Origin: Ammoniphilus sp. YIM 78166
GTDB lineage: Bacteria; Bacillota; Bacilli; Aneurinibacillales; RAOX-1
Reading direction: 5' to 3'
Length of the DNA: 64,000 bases
Assembly (NCBI RefSeq): GCF_004522215.1
Contig: NZ_SDLR01000001.1
Location: 372,001 to 436,000, forward strand
Shown here: in pieces, positions 35,501-43,653 of the stretch
Numbering within the stretch: the stretch's first letter is position 1
Layout: each line of letters opens with the position of its first letter
Translations under genes and position numbers: made by a program
The notes under the pieces: generated by a model
Seen by the model: only the letters and a program-made list of their open reading frames with translations
Databases searched by the model: none
Told to the model about the DNA's origin: nothing

Positions 35501-36284
35501 CTTTATCGAGGCAGCTAAGGAAGGAGAAGAGGTCAAGCAGCAAAAGAGAGCTCATTTCCTGCAACGGAAGCAGGAAGACACCGAGCGCATTACGGGTGTT
35601 GCGTATACCCGGGAAAGCGCAGCAGTGGAAAAGGAAGTGGATGAACTTCTGTATTACGTAAAGCAGAGATTGTTCTATAAGGTAAACGAGTGGTTTACGC
35701 TGTCCTTTAACCCTGCGGTGCTTAAGGAAGAAAAAGGAAGAGATATGAAGACGACGTTGCAGCAATGCTTTGATGAGATGATCCGCAACATTGTTTTCTC
35801 CCTGAGCCAGGAGTTAAGAGCAACTTCTCTACGTATGGAGAAAACATGCAACACGATAACCGCCCAGCTCGTAACCGAGCTTATGGAGCATTTGGCAGCT
35901 GACTTCGAGCTGCCGTATCAAGCCTATAAGTTAGAAGTACCGGAATTCCCTGAGAATCTCGCCTATGAGCCTTCTTCGGTAAAACGAATCCTAGGCCAGT
36001 TCAAGTCTACCAAGCAGTTCTTCGAGCAAGGGGGACGTGACCAAATGCGCGATAGCTTCGAGCAATGGTTGGGAGAACCTGTATCAGCTTACCTGCAAGG
36101 GGCTTTGACTCAGTTGAAGGAATTCTATCGTGGTGAGTTTGAAGGGCACGTGGAAGAAAAGAGACAACAGCTATTAGAGCAGATGGAAGAGTATTACGCG
36201 GGTGTGATTAGTGCATTAGAAGATAAGGTGGATATTAATCACTTGGAGTCGATGCTAGAAGAGCTTGAGGCATTGCAAGCGTAA
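32538..36284 (+). CDS. dynA: Tandem dynamin-like GTPase DynA
   Basis: 1248-residue membrane-remodelling GTPase made of two fused dynamin units, as in B. subtilis DynA (YpbR), which fuses membranes and protects against phage and pore-forming stress. First unit: P-loop GHFSAGKST near residue 68, switch SANVVKV, DTPGIDS and NQID. Second unit: GAFSAGKSS near residue 652, NPTTATINK, DTPGADS and a NAADLAKS guanine motif. Long helical stalks follow each G domain, with coiled segments at about 300-620 and 960-1240. Both nucleotide sites look intact. Monocistronic, with a terminator after the stop. Confidence 0.93.
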   Translation: MSVESLLERLEDGQVQLGKGTLQRRLKELQETFRAKGDHLNAEKMSQLEDKWKTGEFVLAFCGHFSAGKSTMINTLMGKEILPSSPIPTSANVVKVKSGESKAVATFKNKPPVTFDYIQELDKLKEFCKDGDEVISVEIQHPNDFLINGATLLDTPGIDSTDAAHKVATESAMHLADVVVYMMDYNHVQSEINFQFTKTLKEKGKTLFLVINQIDKHFDLELDFSSFRQSVSDAFAQWGVEPDATFYTTLKVPDHPENQIEEMHDRLYSLFANKDQVLQESVLRSALDLVNDHDEFILGQSRSEKAHHEAVIGSANSKEVEMAYASLTQKIRDAAQAPVKLRNDLQKELQALLDNANITPYSMRDLANKYLESCQPGFKVGFLFTAGKTQQEKEARLAAFQQEVEEQVKANLQWHFKDIFLRLPKEAKLKVEEDFQQRVEHAEVPITGDLLASKIKEGARLTGDAVLNYCRDLADEVKARYRRIGIEFIDELVDLYTKETRELEHQLRVEGEAVLKVKESMEALRKLTNEEEAYIYQLKEDLLLDDVNEGKPAEQSIGAAVAPVRRSWKESQAPTLVKKEKVESLVLEEEKKTELSPFKEDYKSKLVSTAEALRTAAGIVESLKGQALAAKQMRVRADRLEQNLFTVALFGAFSAGKSSFANAMMGDMILPVSPNPTTATINKILPPTAQFPHGTVRVKTKSEADMTKDVLQSLAIFRIEAQSIQEAITKVDRIDIDEILPSAKPHYSFLVAVKKGLAEMSAHYDQELLVGMEEFKELVAREDKACFVEWIELYYSCPLTDQGISLVDTPGADSINARHTGVAFDYIKNADAVLFVTYYNHAFSHADREFLQQLGRVKDTFEMDKMFFLVNAADLAKSKDELLGVVGHVRDNLLTCGIRNPRLYPVSSQTALLARMLAAGKLNESAKRVYQERTGSTDQLMTPEAALSYSGFQTFEQEFIRFTIEELTDVAVQAARNEMKRSSTALHSFIEAAKEGEEVKQQKRAHFLQRKQEDTERITGVAYTRESAAVEKEVDELLYYVKQRLFYKVNEWFTLSFNPAVLKEEKGRDMKTTLQQCFDEMIRNIVFSLSQELRATSLRMEKTCNTITAQLVTELMEHLAADFELPYQAYKLEVPEFPENLAYEPSSVKRILGQFKSTKQFFEQGGRDQMRDSFEQWLGEPVSAYLQGALTQLKEFYRGEFEGHVEEKRQQLLEQMEEYYAGVISALEDKVDINHLESMLEELEALQA

Positions 36285-36287
36285 TGA

Positions 36288-36324
36288 AGAGAGGCTGATC
36301 CCTATTTTGGGAACAGCCTCTTTT
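36288..36324. terminator. Terminator between dynA and splB (convergent)
   Basis: AAGAGGCTG ... CAGCCTCTTTT (36288-36324) with an inner TCCC/GGGA pairing; the A-rich left and T-rich right sides allow use by both converging genes. Confidence 0.75.
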
Positions 36325-36361
36325 GTTACCGGCTGAAATGGTACTCATACCGGCGACATTT

Positions 36362-37447
36362 CTAAGTAAAGTAATCAATCTGGGCCTGCGGGAAGTAGGC
36401 ATGGACCAGGCTTTCTAGATGCTGTTGGAGCTCTGCTGCTTCGTCTTTCTTGTAGACATACTTGCCACGACCATATTTTCCCCATTTGTATTGGCGCTTC
36501 GTTTCATCCATCTCCAGCTTGGTTTTAGGATAACGGCCCAAGATGAGATTCTTGGCTACCTTAGTAAAACGATGCTGGATCAACTCAAAGGTTAGATCCT
36601 TGGTCGCTGAGGCAGGAAGTGCACGAGACAGCCTCTCAAATAAGTCTTGATACCCCTCTTTCCATCCATCAAAACGGTATAAAGGTGCAGCGATAAACCC
36701 TAAAGGATAACCAGCTTCAGCCACTTTTTTGGCTGCTTCTATCCGGTCTAAGAAAGAGGAGGTTGCCGGCTCAAAATTTCGGATCACATAGTCCGCATTA
36801 ATACTGAAGCGAAAACGAGTGTGACCATTGTGCTTCGCATCCAGCAACGAGTCTACATTCGCAAACTTGGTAACAAAGCGGAGACGGCCCAGTTCCTGTT
36901 GGCCAAAAAACTCAATGGTCTTTTTAAGCGATCCTGTAATATGCTCAATCCCTACTGGGTCTGACGTACACGCGGCTTCGAAGCGGGTAATTTCTGGAGC
37001 ACGCTCTCGCATGTATTTTTCCGCTTGGCCGTAAATCTCCTCGAGGTTCACATAGACACGAATATAGGGTTTGGTTCCTACATTCGTATTCAGGTAGCAG
37101 TAATGACAATGAGCCATACAGCCAGTTGCCAGAGGAATGGCATATTCAGCAGAGGGCTTAGACGGTTCAAATTTTAAAGAACGTTTCACTCCCACGACGA
37201 GGGTACGCTTGGCATTGCGATACCATTCGGGGGATCCTGACTCCCCTTGAATGCCGCGGACTTGATTGTGAGAGGTGGTCATTTGAATCGGGATATTGGT
37301 TGCTTTATACTTAGCCATCAATTCTTTGCCTAGCGGGTAGTCCAGAGCTTGTGGCTCGAAAAATACAACATCCGGGATAAAGGGCTTATTGACGTGCTGT
37401 GGTTTAGAACCCTCTTTCTCTTTTCTTTCAAGGACGAGAGTAGACAA
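36362..37447 (-). CDS. splB: Spore photoproduct lyase
   Basis: Radical-SAM enzyme that repairs the thymine dimer 'spore photoproduct' during germination. The cluster motif GCMAHCHYC gives CX3CX2C, preceded by [13 protein letters not shown], as in known SplB proteins. 361 residues, about 20 longer at the N-terminus than the B. subtilis protein. The start is TTG at 37447 with GAGGTGAT eight bases upstream. splA is not adjacent. A weak sigma-G-like pair is seen on this strand (TGAATT at 37489-37494; AATAATA at 37467-37473) but the spacer is only 15. It diverges from mntR. Confidence 0.93.
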   Translation of the reverse strand: MSTLVLERKEKEGSKPQHVNKPFIPDVVFFEPQALDYPLGKELMAKYKATNIPIQMTTSHNQVRGIQGESGSPEWYRNAKRTLVVGVKRSLKFEPSKPSAEYAIPLATGCMAHCHYCYLNTNVGTKPYIRVYVNLEEIYGQAEKYMRERAPEITRFEAACTSDPVGIEHITGSLKKTIEFFGQQELGRLRFVTKFANVDSLLDAKHNGHTRFRFSINADYVIRNFEPATSSFLDRIEAAKKVAEAGYPLGFIAAPLYRFDGWKEGYQDLFERLSRALPASATKDLTFELIQHRFTKVAKNLILGRYPKTKLEMDETKRQYKWGKYGRGKYVYKKDEAAELQQHLESLVHAYFPQAQIDYFT

Positions 37448-37495
37448 GTTTGATCACCTCATCGTTTATTATTTCATTAAAGAGTCGAAATTCAC

Positions 37496-37525
37496 TTGAT
37501 TCAAGGTGCCAACATAAGGTAATAT
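37496..37525 (+). promoter_or_regulatory. Probable sigma-A promoter of mntR
   Basis: TTGATT (37496-37501), 18-base spacer, TAATAT (37520-37525), about 47 bases before the mntR start. Confidence 0.45.
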
Positions 37526-37572
37526 TAGTCTTGCTGAATAGGGACAAAAATGGTGGTTTTGGGGGGATTTGC

Positions 37573-38019
37573 ATGCCAACTCCAAGCATGGAAGATTATT
37601 TGGAGAAAATTTATACACTCATCGAAGAAAAAGGATATGCCAGAGTATCTGATATTGCTGAAGTTCTTTCGGTACACCCCTCTTCTGTCACTAAAATGGT
37701 CCAAAAGCTTGATCAAAATAAATACCTAGTTTATGAGAAATACCGTGGGCTGGTTCTTACCGCTAAGGGTAAAAAAGCGGGCAAGCGCCTAGTCGATCGT
37801 CACGCGTTGTTAGAGGATTTTCTCCAGATTATCGGAGTTCCAGAAGAACAAATTTATCATGATGTTGAGGGGATTGAACATCATTTAAGTTGGGATGCCA
37901 TAACGTGCATCGAATATTTAGTACAATATTTTAACGAGGATCCTTCAAGACTTCAAGATTTACACCAGCTTAAGGCGTTGGACGAACAGGTGGATCCTGA
38001 TAAGAGTAAAAAGGATTAA
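37573..38019 (+). CDS. mntR: Manganese-responsive transcriptional regulator MntR
   Basis: DtxR-family repressor of manganese uptake, 148 residues from ATG 37573 (strong G-rich site just upstream; the open frame extends 41 codons 5' without support). The winged helix ([21 protein letters not shown]) is nearly identical to that of B. subtilis. All six known metal ligands are kept at the same positions: Asp8, Glu11, His77, Glu99, Glu102 and His103. Regulated uptake genes are not in this window. A shared terminator follows. Confidence 0.96.
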   Translation: MPTPSMEDYLEKIYTLIEEKGYARVSDIAEVLSVHPSSVTKMVQKLDQNKYLVYEKYRGLVLTAKGKKAGKRLVDRHALLEDFLQIIGVPEEQIYHDVEGIEHHLSWDAITCIEYLVQYFNEDPSRLQDLHQLKALDEQVDPDKSKKD

Positions 38020-38024
38020 AAAAA

Positions 38025-38058
38025 AGACCTACCAGATCATGTCTGATAGGTCTCTTTC
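38025..38058. terminator. Terminator between mntR and yqhP (convergent)
   Basis: AGACCTAcCAGA (38025-38036) pairs with TCTGaTAGGTCT (38042-38053); A-run before and CTTTCTTTTT after make it bidirectional. Confidence 0.8.
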
Positions 38059-38068
38059 TTTTTCCTTT

Positions 38069-38413
38069 TCAATGAAAATTGCTTCGATTTTGGTTTTCCT
38101 TGCTAGACTTGCCTTTTTTATTTCCTTCGATAACCTTAAAGGGAACGTCACGGGTAGGTTTCTTCAGCCGTGTTAGCTTCTGCATTTCATTAGAAGTCAT
38201 TTTTCCCTTTTTCTTTTGGCTCTTCAGGGCTTTTTGGTAACCTTTATCCGTTGGTCGTTTCGGTTTCATGAAGCGCGTAAGGAGATAAATGATACCTACC
38301 GTAAAGGCAATGCTGATAAAGAGCGTTGTAGGGTTGGTTTGAAGAATTTTCACTAGCCCGATCGCAGCTAGTGAAAACAGTACGATGAAAAATAATTTGG
38401 TGTTGTTGGTCAA
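38069..38413 (-). CDS. yqhP: YqhP-like small membrane protein
   Basis: 114 residues: two closely spaced N-terminal membrane helices (about 7-24 and 29-46) and a strongly basic cytoplasmic tail rich in Lys (KGYQKALKSQKKKGK, KSSKENQNRSN). It lies 54 bases downstream of yqhQ, the same neighbour pair as in B. subtilis, which supports the name although sequence conservation is mostly in the helices. No function is known. Confidence 0.7.
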   Translation of the reverse strand: MTNNTKLFFIVLFSLAAIGLVKILQTNPTTLFISIAFTVGIIYLLTRFMKPKRPTDKGYQKALKSQKKKGKMTSNEMQKLTRLKKPTRDVPFKVIEGNKKGKSSKENQNRSNFH

Positions 38414-38467
38414 AGTGCCTCACCTCATCTTCACTTATGGGAATCATGTATATCCCAAGCTTTATCA

Positions 38468-39418
38468 TCAACCCGTAGTTGCTATACGTTGCTGGAGCTC
38501 TTTTCCTTGATCTAGTTCTACCATTTTGTTGAAGGATGCGATAGCTACCTCTACTTGCTTATCTTCAGGCTCCTTAGTCGTAAGCTTCTGCAGCCAGAGA
38601 CCTGGGTATCCTAGCCAACGCAAGAGGGGTACGTCCCTCAGTTTATTGGAGAATTGTAGTACCTCGTATGATACGCCAATGACGACGGGAAGAAGGAGGA
38701 TACGCTGATAGATTCTTTCCCATAATGTGTCATATTGAAAGAATGAATAAATAACCACGCCTACGAGAACCGTGAAGATAATAAAACTGCTTCCACAACG
38801 ATAATGGAGGGTAGAGGACTTCTGCACATTCTCTACCGTTAATTCGACACCGGCTTCATAGGTATTAATTACTTTATGTTCAGCACCATGATATTGAAAC
38901 AGTCTTTTTATCAGTGGAGTCTGTGAAATGGCAAATAAATAAGCTAGTAAAAGAAGAATCTTAATTGCGCCTTCGATCAGGTTCTGAAGAATATTGTTGG
39001 TTACCCATCGAGTAAACAAGACATCTGCCAATACAGCTGGAGCAATAGTGAAGATGAGCTTACCAAAAATAAACGAAAGTACACCAACCACAGCGACGCC
39101 TAGAACCATGGTTAGATTCCAGGAAGAGTCTTTTTCTTCTTCTTTCATTTCCTCTCCAGGGTCAACATCATAGCGTTCCGTAGAGAAATTGAGATGCTTA
39201 GAGCCATTGGCGCTGGCTTCAATCAAACCGACGATGCCTCGGATAAAAGGAATTTTCTTTAGCTTGTTCAGTGTTGGATTGGATTTTCGTTCCTCTTCGA
39301 GGTATTCGATGGAGTCGTCCTTCCTGCGGATGGCGGTAACGATGACCTTGCGCCCACCAAACATGACGCCCTCAACAACGGCTTGCCCTCCGTATGCATT
39401 CGGTTTTTGCTGTGACAA
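38468..39418 (-). CDS. yqhQ: DUF1385 membrane protein YqhQ
   Basis: 316-residue conserved membrane protein of unknown biochemical role. Family signatures: YGGQAVVEGVMFGGRK at the N-terminus, FQYHGAEHKVINTYEAG in the middle and LHYRCGSSFIIFTVLVG after it. About four to five membrane helices lie between residues 100 and 250. The conserved His/Glu-rich HGAEHK motif suggests a metal site. Length matches B. subtilis YqhQ (318). Divergent from the cytochrome gene, with 230 bases between them. Confidence 0.92.
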   Translation of the reverse strand: MSQQKPNAYGGQAVVEGVMFGGRKVIVTAIRRKDDSIEYLEEERKSNPTLNKLKKIPFIRGIVGLIEASANGSKHLNFSTERYDVDPGEEMKEEEKDSSWNLTMVLGVAVVGVLSFIFGKLIFTIAPAVLADVLFTRWVTNNILQNLIEGAIKILLLLAYLFAISQTPLIKRLFQYHGAEHKVINTYEAGVELTVENVQKSSTLHYRCGSSFIIFTVLVGVVIYSFFQYDTLWERIYQRILLLPVVIGVSYEVLQFSNKLRDVPLLRWLGYPGLWLQKLTTKEPEDKQVEVAIASFNKMVELDQGKELQQRIATTG

Positions 39419-39652
39419 GGGGGTATCTTCCTTTCCTACCTGCTTCCCTAATAAGGAAGGGAAATAGTGTATTTCCTCTTATTTTACATCATTTTGGGCT
39501 TGTATTGCCAGTGGATTATACCCGATTATTTGTAAATTTTTGTGAAATCCAATGAGGTGAAGGATAAATGTGAACAATTAGCAACATTTACCGATTGCTC
39601 TTGTATAAAGGAGGATAAGATAAGTAATATGAGAGTTGGAGGGGGTGAAAGA

Positions 39653-40030
39653 ATGAAACGTTTATTCTCTATGGTATTAAGCCTATCATTAATCGGTGCT
39701 CTAGCTGCTTGTGGAGGTGGTCAACAGGCAGAACCTGCGCCGGCACCTGCAGAACAACCGGCAGCAGAGCAACCGGCAGCCGAACAGCCAGCTGCAGGAG
39801 GAACTGTAGATGCGACGGCAGCGGAAGCGAAATATAACCAATCATGTGCGGCCTGTCATGGCAATGATTTATCCGGTGGAATGGGGCCTGCGCTAAGCAA
39901 GGTCGGATCTAAGCTGTCTCAGGATGAAATCTTAGGGGTTATTACAAACGGTAAAGGCAGCATGCCTCCTAAATTATTGCAAGGTGCGGACGCTGAACTT
40001 GTGGCAGCATGGTTGGCAGAGCATAAATAA
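39653..40030 (+). CDS. Lipoprotein c-type cytochrome (cytochrome c-551-like)
   Basis: Small membrane-anchored electron carrier, 125 residues from ATG 39653 with GGAGGGGGTG upstream; the open frame extends 5' without support. Lipobox LAAC lies near residue 20, then a spacer made of repeated EQPAA units, then one class I haem c domain with the haem-attachment motif CAACH and the distal Met in GSMPPKLL. Layout is like CccB of B. subtilis. A terminator follows. Needs the Ccs/Res cytochrome c maturation system, which is not in this window. Confidence 0.92.
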   Translation: MKRLFSMVLSLSLIGALAACGGGQQAEPAPAPAEQPAAEQPAAEQPAAGGTVDATAAEAKYNQSCAACHGNDLSGGMGPALSKVGSKLSQDEILGVITNGKGSMPPKLLQGADAELVAAWLAEHK

Positions 40031-40038
40031 AAGCGTTC

Positions 40039-40070
40039 AAACCAGAATGGTTTCTCCATTCTGGTTTTTT
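40039..40070 (+). terminator. Intrinsic terminator after the cytochrome gene
   Basis: AAACCAGAATGG (40038-40050 region) pairs with CCATTCTGGTTT (40056-40067), followed by TTTTG. Confidence 0.85.
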
Positions 40071-40131
40071 GTTTTTTCTACGGAACAGGGGGGCATACTA
40101 GGCTTGAATAATTGACGGAGGTTTTTTTTTC

Positions 40132-40608
40132 ATGACAGAAGACAAGAAGAATGTGAAGGAACGGAAGCTTAAATCTGCTCTTATGATCGGAGCGGTTGGA
40201 GGGGCATTTTGGACTTTGGTTGGTTATGCGGCCTATTTTATGAATTTTTCTAAATTGGGACCATCGTTGTTCGCTAAGCCCTTCATTTCACAAGAGTCGT
40301 TGGACCAGCCCTTTGCTCATTTTATGGGCATTGGCGTCGCTATCGTATTTTCCATCCTTGTGTCCCTGGCTTATGTATTCACCCTAGCCCATTTCTACAG
40401 TCCGCTTATCGGAGTGGCCTTGGGTGGTGGGGTCTTTCTGTTATTTTTTTATGGCCTTAGCCCTTTGCTGGGTTTAACCAAACAACCCATTCATCTGATT
40501 GGTATGAATACCTTCGCTACGGAGCTCTGTTTATTTATCCTTTGGGGTTTGTTTATTGGGTTTTCACTTTCAACAGAGTTTTCTAGCAGGGATAACGCTG
40601 TAAGATAG
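40132..40608 (+). CDS. yqhR: YqhR-like conserved membrane protein
   Basis: 158-residue membrane protein with four hydrophobic helices (about 17-38, 60-85, 90-118, 130-150). It starts with a charged cytoplasmic end and contains LIGAVGGAFWTLVGYAAYFMNF. Length and the neighbours yqhQ and yqhT match B. subtilis yqhR. Function is unknown. The ATG follows GGAGG plus an unusual run of eight T residues. Confidence 0.8.
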   Translation: MTEDKKNVKERKLKSALMIGAVGGAFWTLVGYAAYFMNFSKLGPSLFAKPFISQESLDQPFAHFMGIGVAIVFSILVSLAYVFTLAHFYSPLIGVALGGGVFLLFFYGLSPLLGLTKQPIHLIGMNTFATELCLFILWGLFIGFSLSTEFSSRDNAVR

Positions 40609-40708
40609 TATTCAAAAAGATGGGCTTATGATAAAATGGGCAAGGTAATTCCCTCTTTCTCCAATAAATAGGAGATGGATGACCAGTGGAAGGGGAGGTC
40701 AGCAAAGG

Positions 40709-41776
40709 ATGAAGGAACGATTAATAGAGCTGCGAAGACGTATGGAAGAGAATGAATTGGATAGCTTGATTATCACGAGTCCTTACAATCGTCGTTATAT
40801 GAGCGGATTTACGGGAAGCGCAGGATACCTTCTGATCACGAATGAGCATGCCTTGCTTATTACAGATTTTCGTTATATTGATCAAGCAAACGAACAAGCT
40901 CCAGATTGGAGCGTAATCCGACATGTTGCATCCATAGTAGATGAAGTAGGAACTCAGCTAGCCAAGCTAGGAGCAAAGAAAGTGGGATTTGAGAAGCAGT
41001 TCGTGTCCTTTTCCTTGTATGAAAGTTTAAAGGCCAGCCATGATCAAGCGGAATGGATAGGCATCCAAGGCATGGTGGAAGAATTCAGAATGGTGAAGAC
41101 TGCTGATGAGATTGCCATTATTAAAGAAGCTTGTGAGATTGCAGATCGTACATTTCAACATATTTTAGGCTTTATCCGACCTGGTGTTTCGGAGCTAGAG
41201 GTTTCACTTGTGCTGGAATTCCACATGCGCAAATTAGGGGCCAAGTCTTCTTCCTTCGACATCATTGTGGCATCAGGGGAAAGAGGAGCACTCCCTCATG
41301 GTGTAGCCAGCGACAAGATTATACAGCAAGGAGAGCTTGTTACCTTAGATTTTGGGGCTTATTATAAGGGTTACGTATCAGATCTTACACGTACAGTGGC
41401 GGTAGGAGAGCCTAGTGATCAGCTTCGGAAGATCTATGACACGGTTCTTCAGGCGCAGTTAGCAGGGGTAAATGGGATTAAAGCAGGCATGACAGGAAAA
41501 GAAGCCGATGCCCTTACCAGAAGCGTGATTTCCGGAGCGGGATTTGGGGAATATTTTGGACATAGCACTGGTCATGGAATAGGACTTGAAGTGCATGAGG
41601 GTCCTGGGTTATCATCTAAAAGTGATGTGGTACTAAAACCTGGTATGGTGGTGACCGTCGAGCCCGGTATTTATGTTTCCCAGCTTGGGGGAGTCCGAAT
41701 TGAAGATGATATCATCATTACGGAAAATGGTTGCGAAATCATCACCCACTCAACCAAAGAGCTCGTCATATTATAG
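40709..41776 (+). CDS. yqhT: Xaa-Pro aminopeptidase/dipeptidase family M24B (YqhT)
   Basis: Cytosolic metallopeptidase cleaving X-Pro bonds, 355 residues. The N-terminal creatinase-like domain (SPYNRRYMSGFTGSAGYLL) is followed by the pita-bread domain with all five metal ligands in their motifs: TLDFGAYYKGYVSDLTRTVA, STGHGIGLEVHEGP, VTVEPGIY and GVRIEDD. ATG 40709 is preferred, since GGGGAGGT lies nine bases upstream and homologues start with this MKERL-like end; ATG 40679 is an alternative. It precedes efp by 24 bases, the same order as in B. subtilis. Confidence 0.92.
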   Translation: MKERLIELRRRMEENELDSLIITSPYNRRYMSGFTGSAGYLLITNEHALLITDFRYIDQANEQAPDWSVIRHVASIVDEVGTQLAKLGAKKVGFEKQFVSFSLYESLKASHDQAEWIGIQGMVEEFRMVKTADEIAIIKEACEIADRTFQHILGFIRPGVSELEVSLVLEFHMRKLGAKSSSFDIIVASGERGALPHGVASDKIIQQGELVTLDFGAYYKGYVSDLTRTVAVGEPSDQLRKIYDTVLQAQLAGVNGIKAGMTGKEADALTRSVISGAGFGEYFGHSTGHGIGLEVHEGPGLSSKSDVVLKPGMVVTVEPGIYVSQLGGVRIEDDIIITENGCEIITHSTKELVIL

Positions 41777-41800
41777 GAATATTGTTCAGGAGGAAACAAC

Positions 41801-42358
41801 ATGATTTCAGTAAATGATTTTCGTACCGGCCTTACCATTGAGGTAGACGGTGACATTCTGCAAGTAATTGAATTCCAGCATGTGAAGCCAGGAAAGGGTG
41901 CGGCCTTTGTTCGTGCGAAGCTAAGAAATCTTCGTAACGGAGGAATTAAAGAAACGACGTTCCGTGGCGGTGAGAAGGTTGCTCGTGCGCGTATTGAAAC
42001 AGCCGAAATGCAATATCTATATGCCAGCGGAGATGAGCATGTGTTCATGAATACATCTACGTACGACCAAGTAAACATTCCAGGTACTCGCCTAGAAAGA
42101 GAACTAAAGTTCCTTCTAGAAAACATGATGGTATCCATCATGCAGTATGAAGGTGAGATCCTAGGTATTCAGCTGCCAAATACAGTAGAGTTGACCGTAA
42201 AAGAAACCGAGCCAGGCATCAAGGGCGATACGGCTTCTGGCGGAAGTAAGCCGGCTGTATTGGAAACAGGACTCGTTGTTCAAGTTCCATTCTTCATTAA
42301 CGAAGGCGACAAGCTTTCTATCGATACAAGAAGCGGAGATTATTTATCCCGTGCATAA
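41801..42358 (+). CDS. efp: Elongation factor P
   Basis: Binds stalled ribosomes between P and E sites and speeds peptide-bond formation at Pro-Pro stretches. 185 residues with the three-domain EF-P layout; the tip loop reads VKPGKGAAF, with Lys32 at the position that is modified in B. subtilis (5-aminopentanol). The C-terminal signature ([21 protein letters not shown]) is intact. AGGAGG precedes the ATG. Co-transcribed with yqhT and closed by a terminator. Confidence 0.97.
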   Translation: MISVNDFRTGLTIEVDGDILQVIEFQHVKPGKGAAFVRAKLRNLRNGGIKETTFRGGEKVARARIETAEMQYLYASGDEHVFMNTSTYDQVNIPGTRLERELKFLLENMMVSIMQYEGEILGIQLPNTVELTVKETEPGIKGDTASGGSKPAVLETGLVVQVPFFINEGDKLSIDTRSGDYLSRA

Positions 42359-42360
42359 AA

Positions 42361-42388
42361 AAGAAGCCCAAGTGGCTTCTTTTTTTGT
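42361..42388. terminator. Terminator between efp and the DUF441 gene (convergent)
   Basis: AAGAAGCC (42361-42368) pairs with GGCTTCTT (42374-42381), followed by TTTTTT; the A-run on the left would serve the opposite strand. Confidence 0.85.
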
Positions 42389-42391
42389 GTG

Positions 42392-42859
42392 CTACCATTT
42401 AAAGAATAACTCAGCAAGTTTGACAAACAAGGCTGTAATCCCAGCTGCCATCAAAGGACCCACAGGTATTCCCTTCAAAAAGATAATACCGAAGATAGAG
42501 CCGATAACTAATCCGACGATCATCTGGGGTTCCATACGGAGAAGATCCAGGCCTTTTCCGTTCATATACGTGGCAATAGCTCCTCCAGCAAGAGCCATAA
42601 TCCCATAAGGTGTAGTGAAAAGTGGCGTGACATCTTTCCAGCTGATTTTTTCATTAGCGAAAGGAACTAAGACGGCCATGGTTAAAAAGAGCAATCCTAG
42701 TTCTAGCCCTCTTCGTTCAACTGCAGGAAAAAACCGCTCGAGTGAGGTCAATTTTAATATAAGCAGGAGACTTGCTGCTGTGGCAATAATGTTAGAACGG
42801 CCTATTAAACCGATAATAATCAATATAACTAACAGCAGTTCCCCATTGATCATTGTCAT
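42392..42859 (-). CDS. DUF441 membrane protein (YtwI/YeaL-like)
   Basis: 155-residue membrane protein with four helices and the family signatures [49 protein letters not shown] and LMAAGITAL. The start at 42859 is taken from AGGGG eight bases upstream; ATG 42865 and 42853 are also in frame. No function is established for the family. It follows comB by 65 bases on the same strand. Confidence 0.85.
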   Translation of the reverse strand: MTMINGELLLVILIIIGLIGRSNIIATAASLLLILKLTSLERFFPAVERRGLELGLLFLTMAVLVPFANEKISWKDVTPLFTTPYGIMALAGGAIATYMNGKGLDLLRMEPQMIVGLVIGSIFGIIFLKGIPVGPLMAAGITALFVKLAELFFKW

Positions 42860-42924
42860 CGACATTACCCCTGTCCCAAAGTCTCTGTAGAATGTATGAA
42901 GGGACAAGGGAGTTTATTCTTCGT

Positions 42925-43653
42925 TTATGCATGCTCTTGAATAGGGGAGTGGATAATCAGAGATTCTTCCTTTAAGATCGGGACAAAAGAGTATAAATCT
43001 TTTTGGGCAGCATACTCAATATCCGCCAGATTTCCCGCACTTAATAACCTTTTTCCTGTTGCTGTTTCTTGAAGTGTTTTGGTCAAATGATCCTTGTGAA
43101 ACTCATAAGCAGCGAACATGGCCTGCCCCAAGTCATTTGTGCAAACCTCCGGGTGCTGAGATAAGATCAGCGACAGGATATAGCCTGCTGCCAAGCCGTC
43201 CTCTAAGGCGAATTTTTGTCTGGAGCCAGCGCAGAGAAGAGTCAAGTCTCTGCGAAATCGAAGGGCGAGGTCAGCACATGATTTTCCGTTTAAGAAGGAA
43301 CCAATCAATATCGCTTCAGCTTTTAGCGATTTTTGAATGGCACGTGTCCCATTCGTTGTGGTAAGTACCAGGCAATTCCCCTTTAGTGGTGCGGAACACA
43401 TTTCGGTTGGGGAGTTGGAAAACGGAAATCCTCCTATTTTTTTCCCATAACGCTCACCGGCTAGCAGGTATTGCTCTCCTAGAAAATGTCTGGCTTGACC
43501 AATGGTTTCAACAGGAATGACCTCCGCCACCCCTTGAGCAAGTGCAGTAACAATCGTACTTGACGCTCGCAGCACGTCAATAACAATCACCGTGCGGTTT
43601 TTAACTTCTTCTTGCTTGAGTTCATCAACCTGGGATACAACTTCGACCTTCAC
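42925..43653 (-). CDS. comB: 2-phosphosulfolactate phosphatase
   Basis: Removes phosphate from 2-phospho-3-sulfolactate to give 3-sulfolactate. 242 residues; recognisable patches are VIVIDVLRASSTIVTAL near the start, LLAGERYGKKIGGFPFSNSP, and LVLTTTNGTRAI. The start overlaps the comA stop by four bases, so the pair is translationally coupled. In methanogens this leads to coenzyme M; in spore formers sulfolactate is known as an abundant spore metabolite, which fits the sporulation genes nearby. Confidence 0.92.
   Translation of the reverse strand: MKVEVVSQVDELKQEEVKNRTVIVIDVLRASSTIVTALAQGVAEVIPVETIGQARHFLGEQYLLAGERYGKKIGGFPFSNSPTEMCSAPLKGNCLVLTTTNGTRAIQKSLKAEAILIGSFLNGKSCADLALRFRRDLTLLCAGSRQKFALEDGLAAGYILSLILSQHPEVCTNDLGQAMFAAYEFHKDHLTKTLQETATGKRLLSAGNLADIEYAAQKDLYSFVPILKEESLIIHSPIQEHA

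Noticed and set aside
39751..39800. Tandem 15-base repeat as a possible mobile or regulatory repeat
   Set aside because: It encodes the repeated EQPAA spacer of the cytochrome lipoprotein, a common low-complexity tether.
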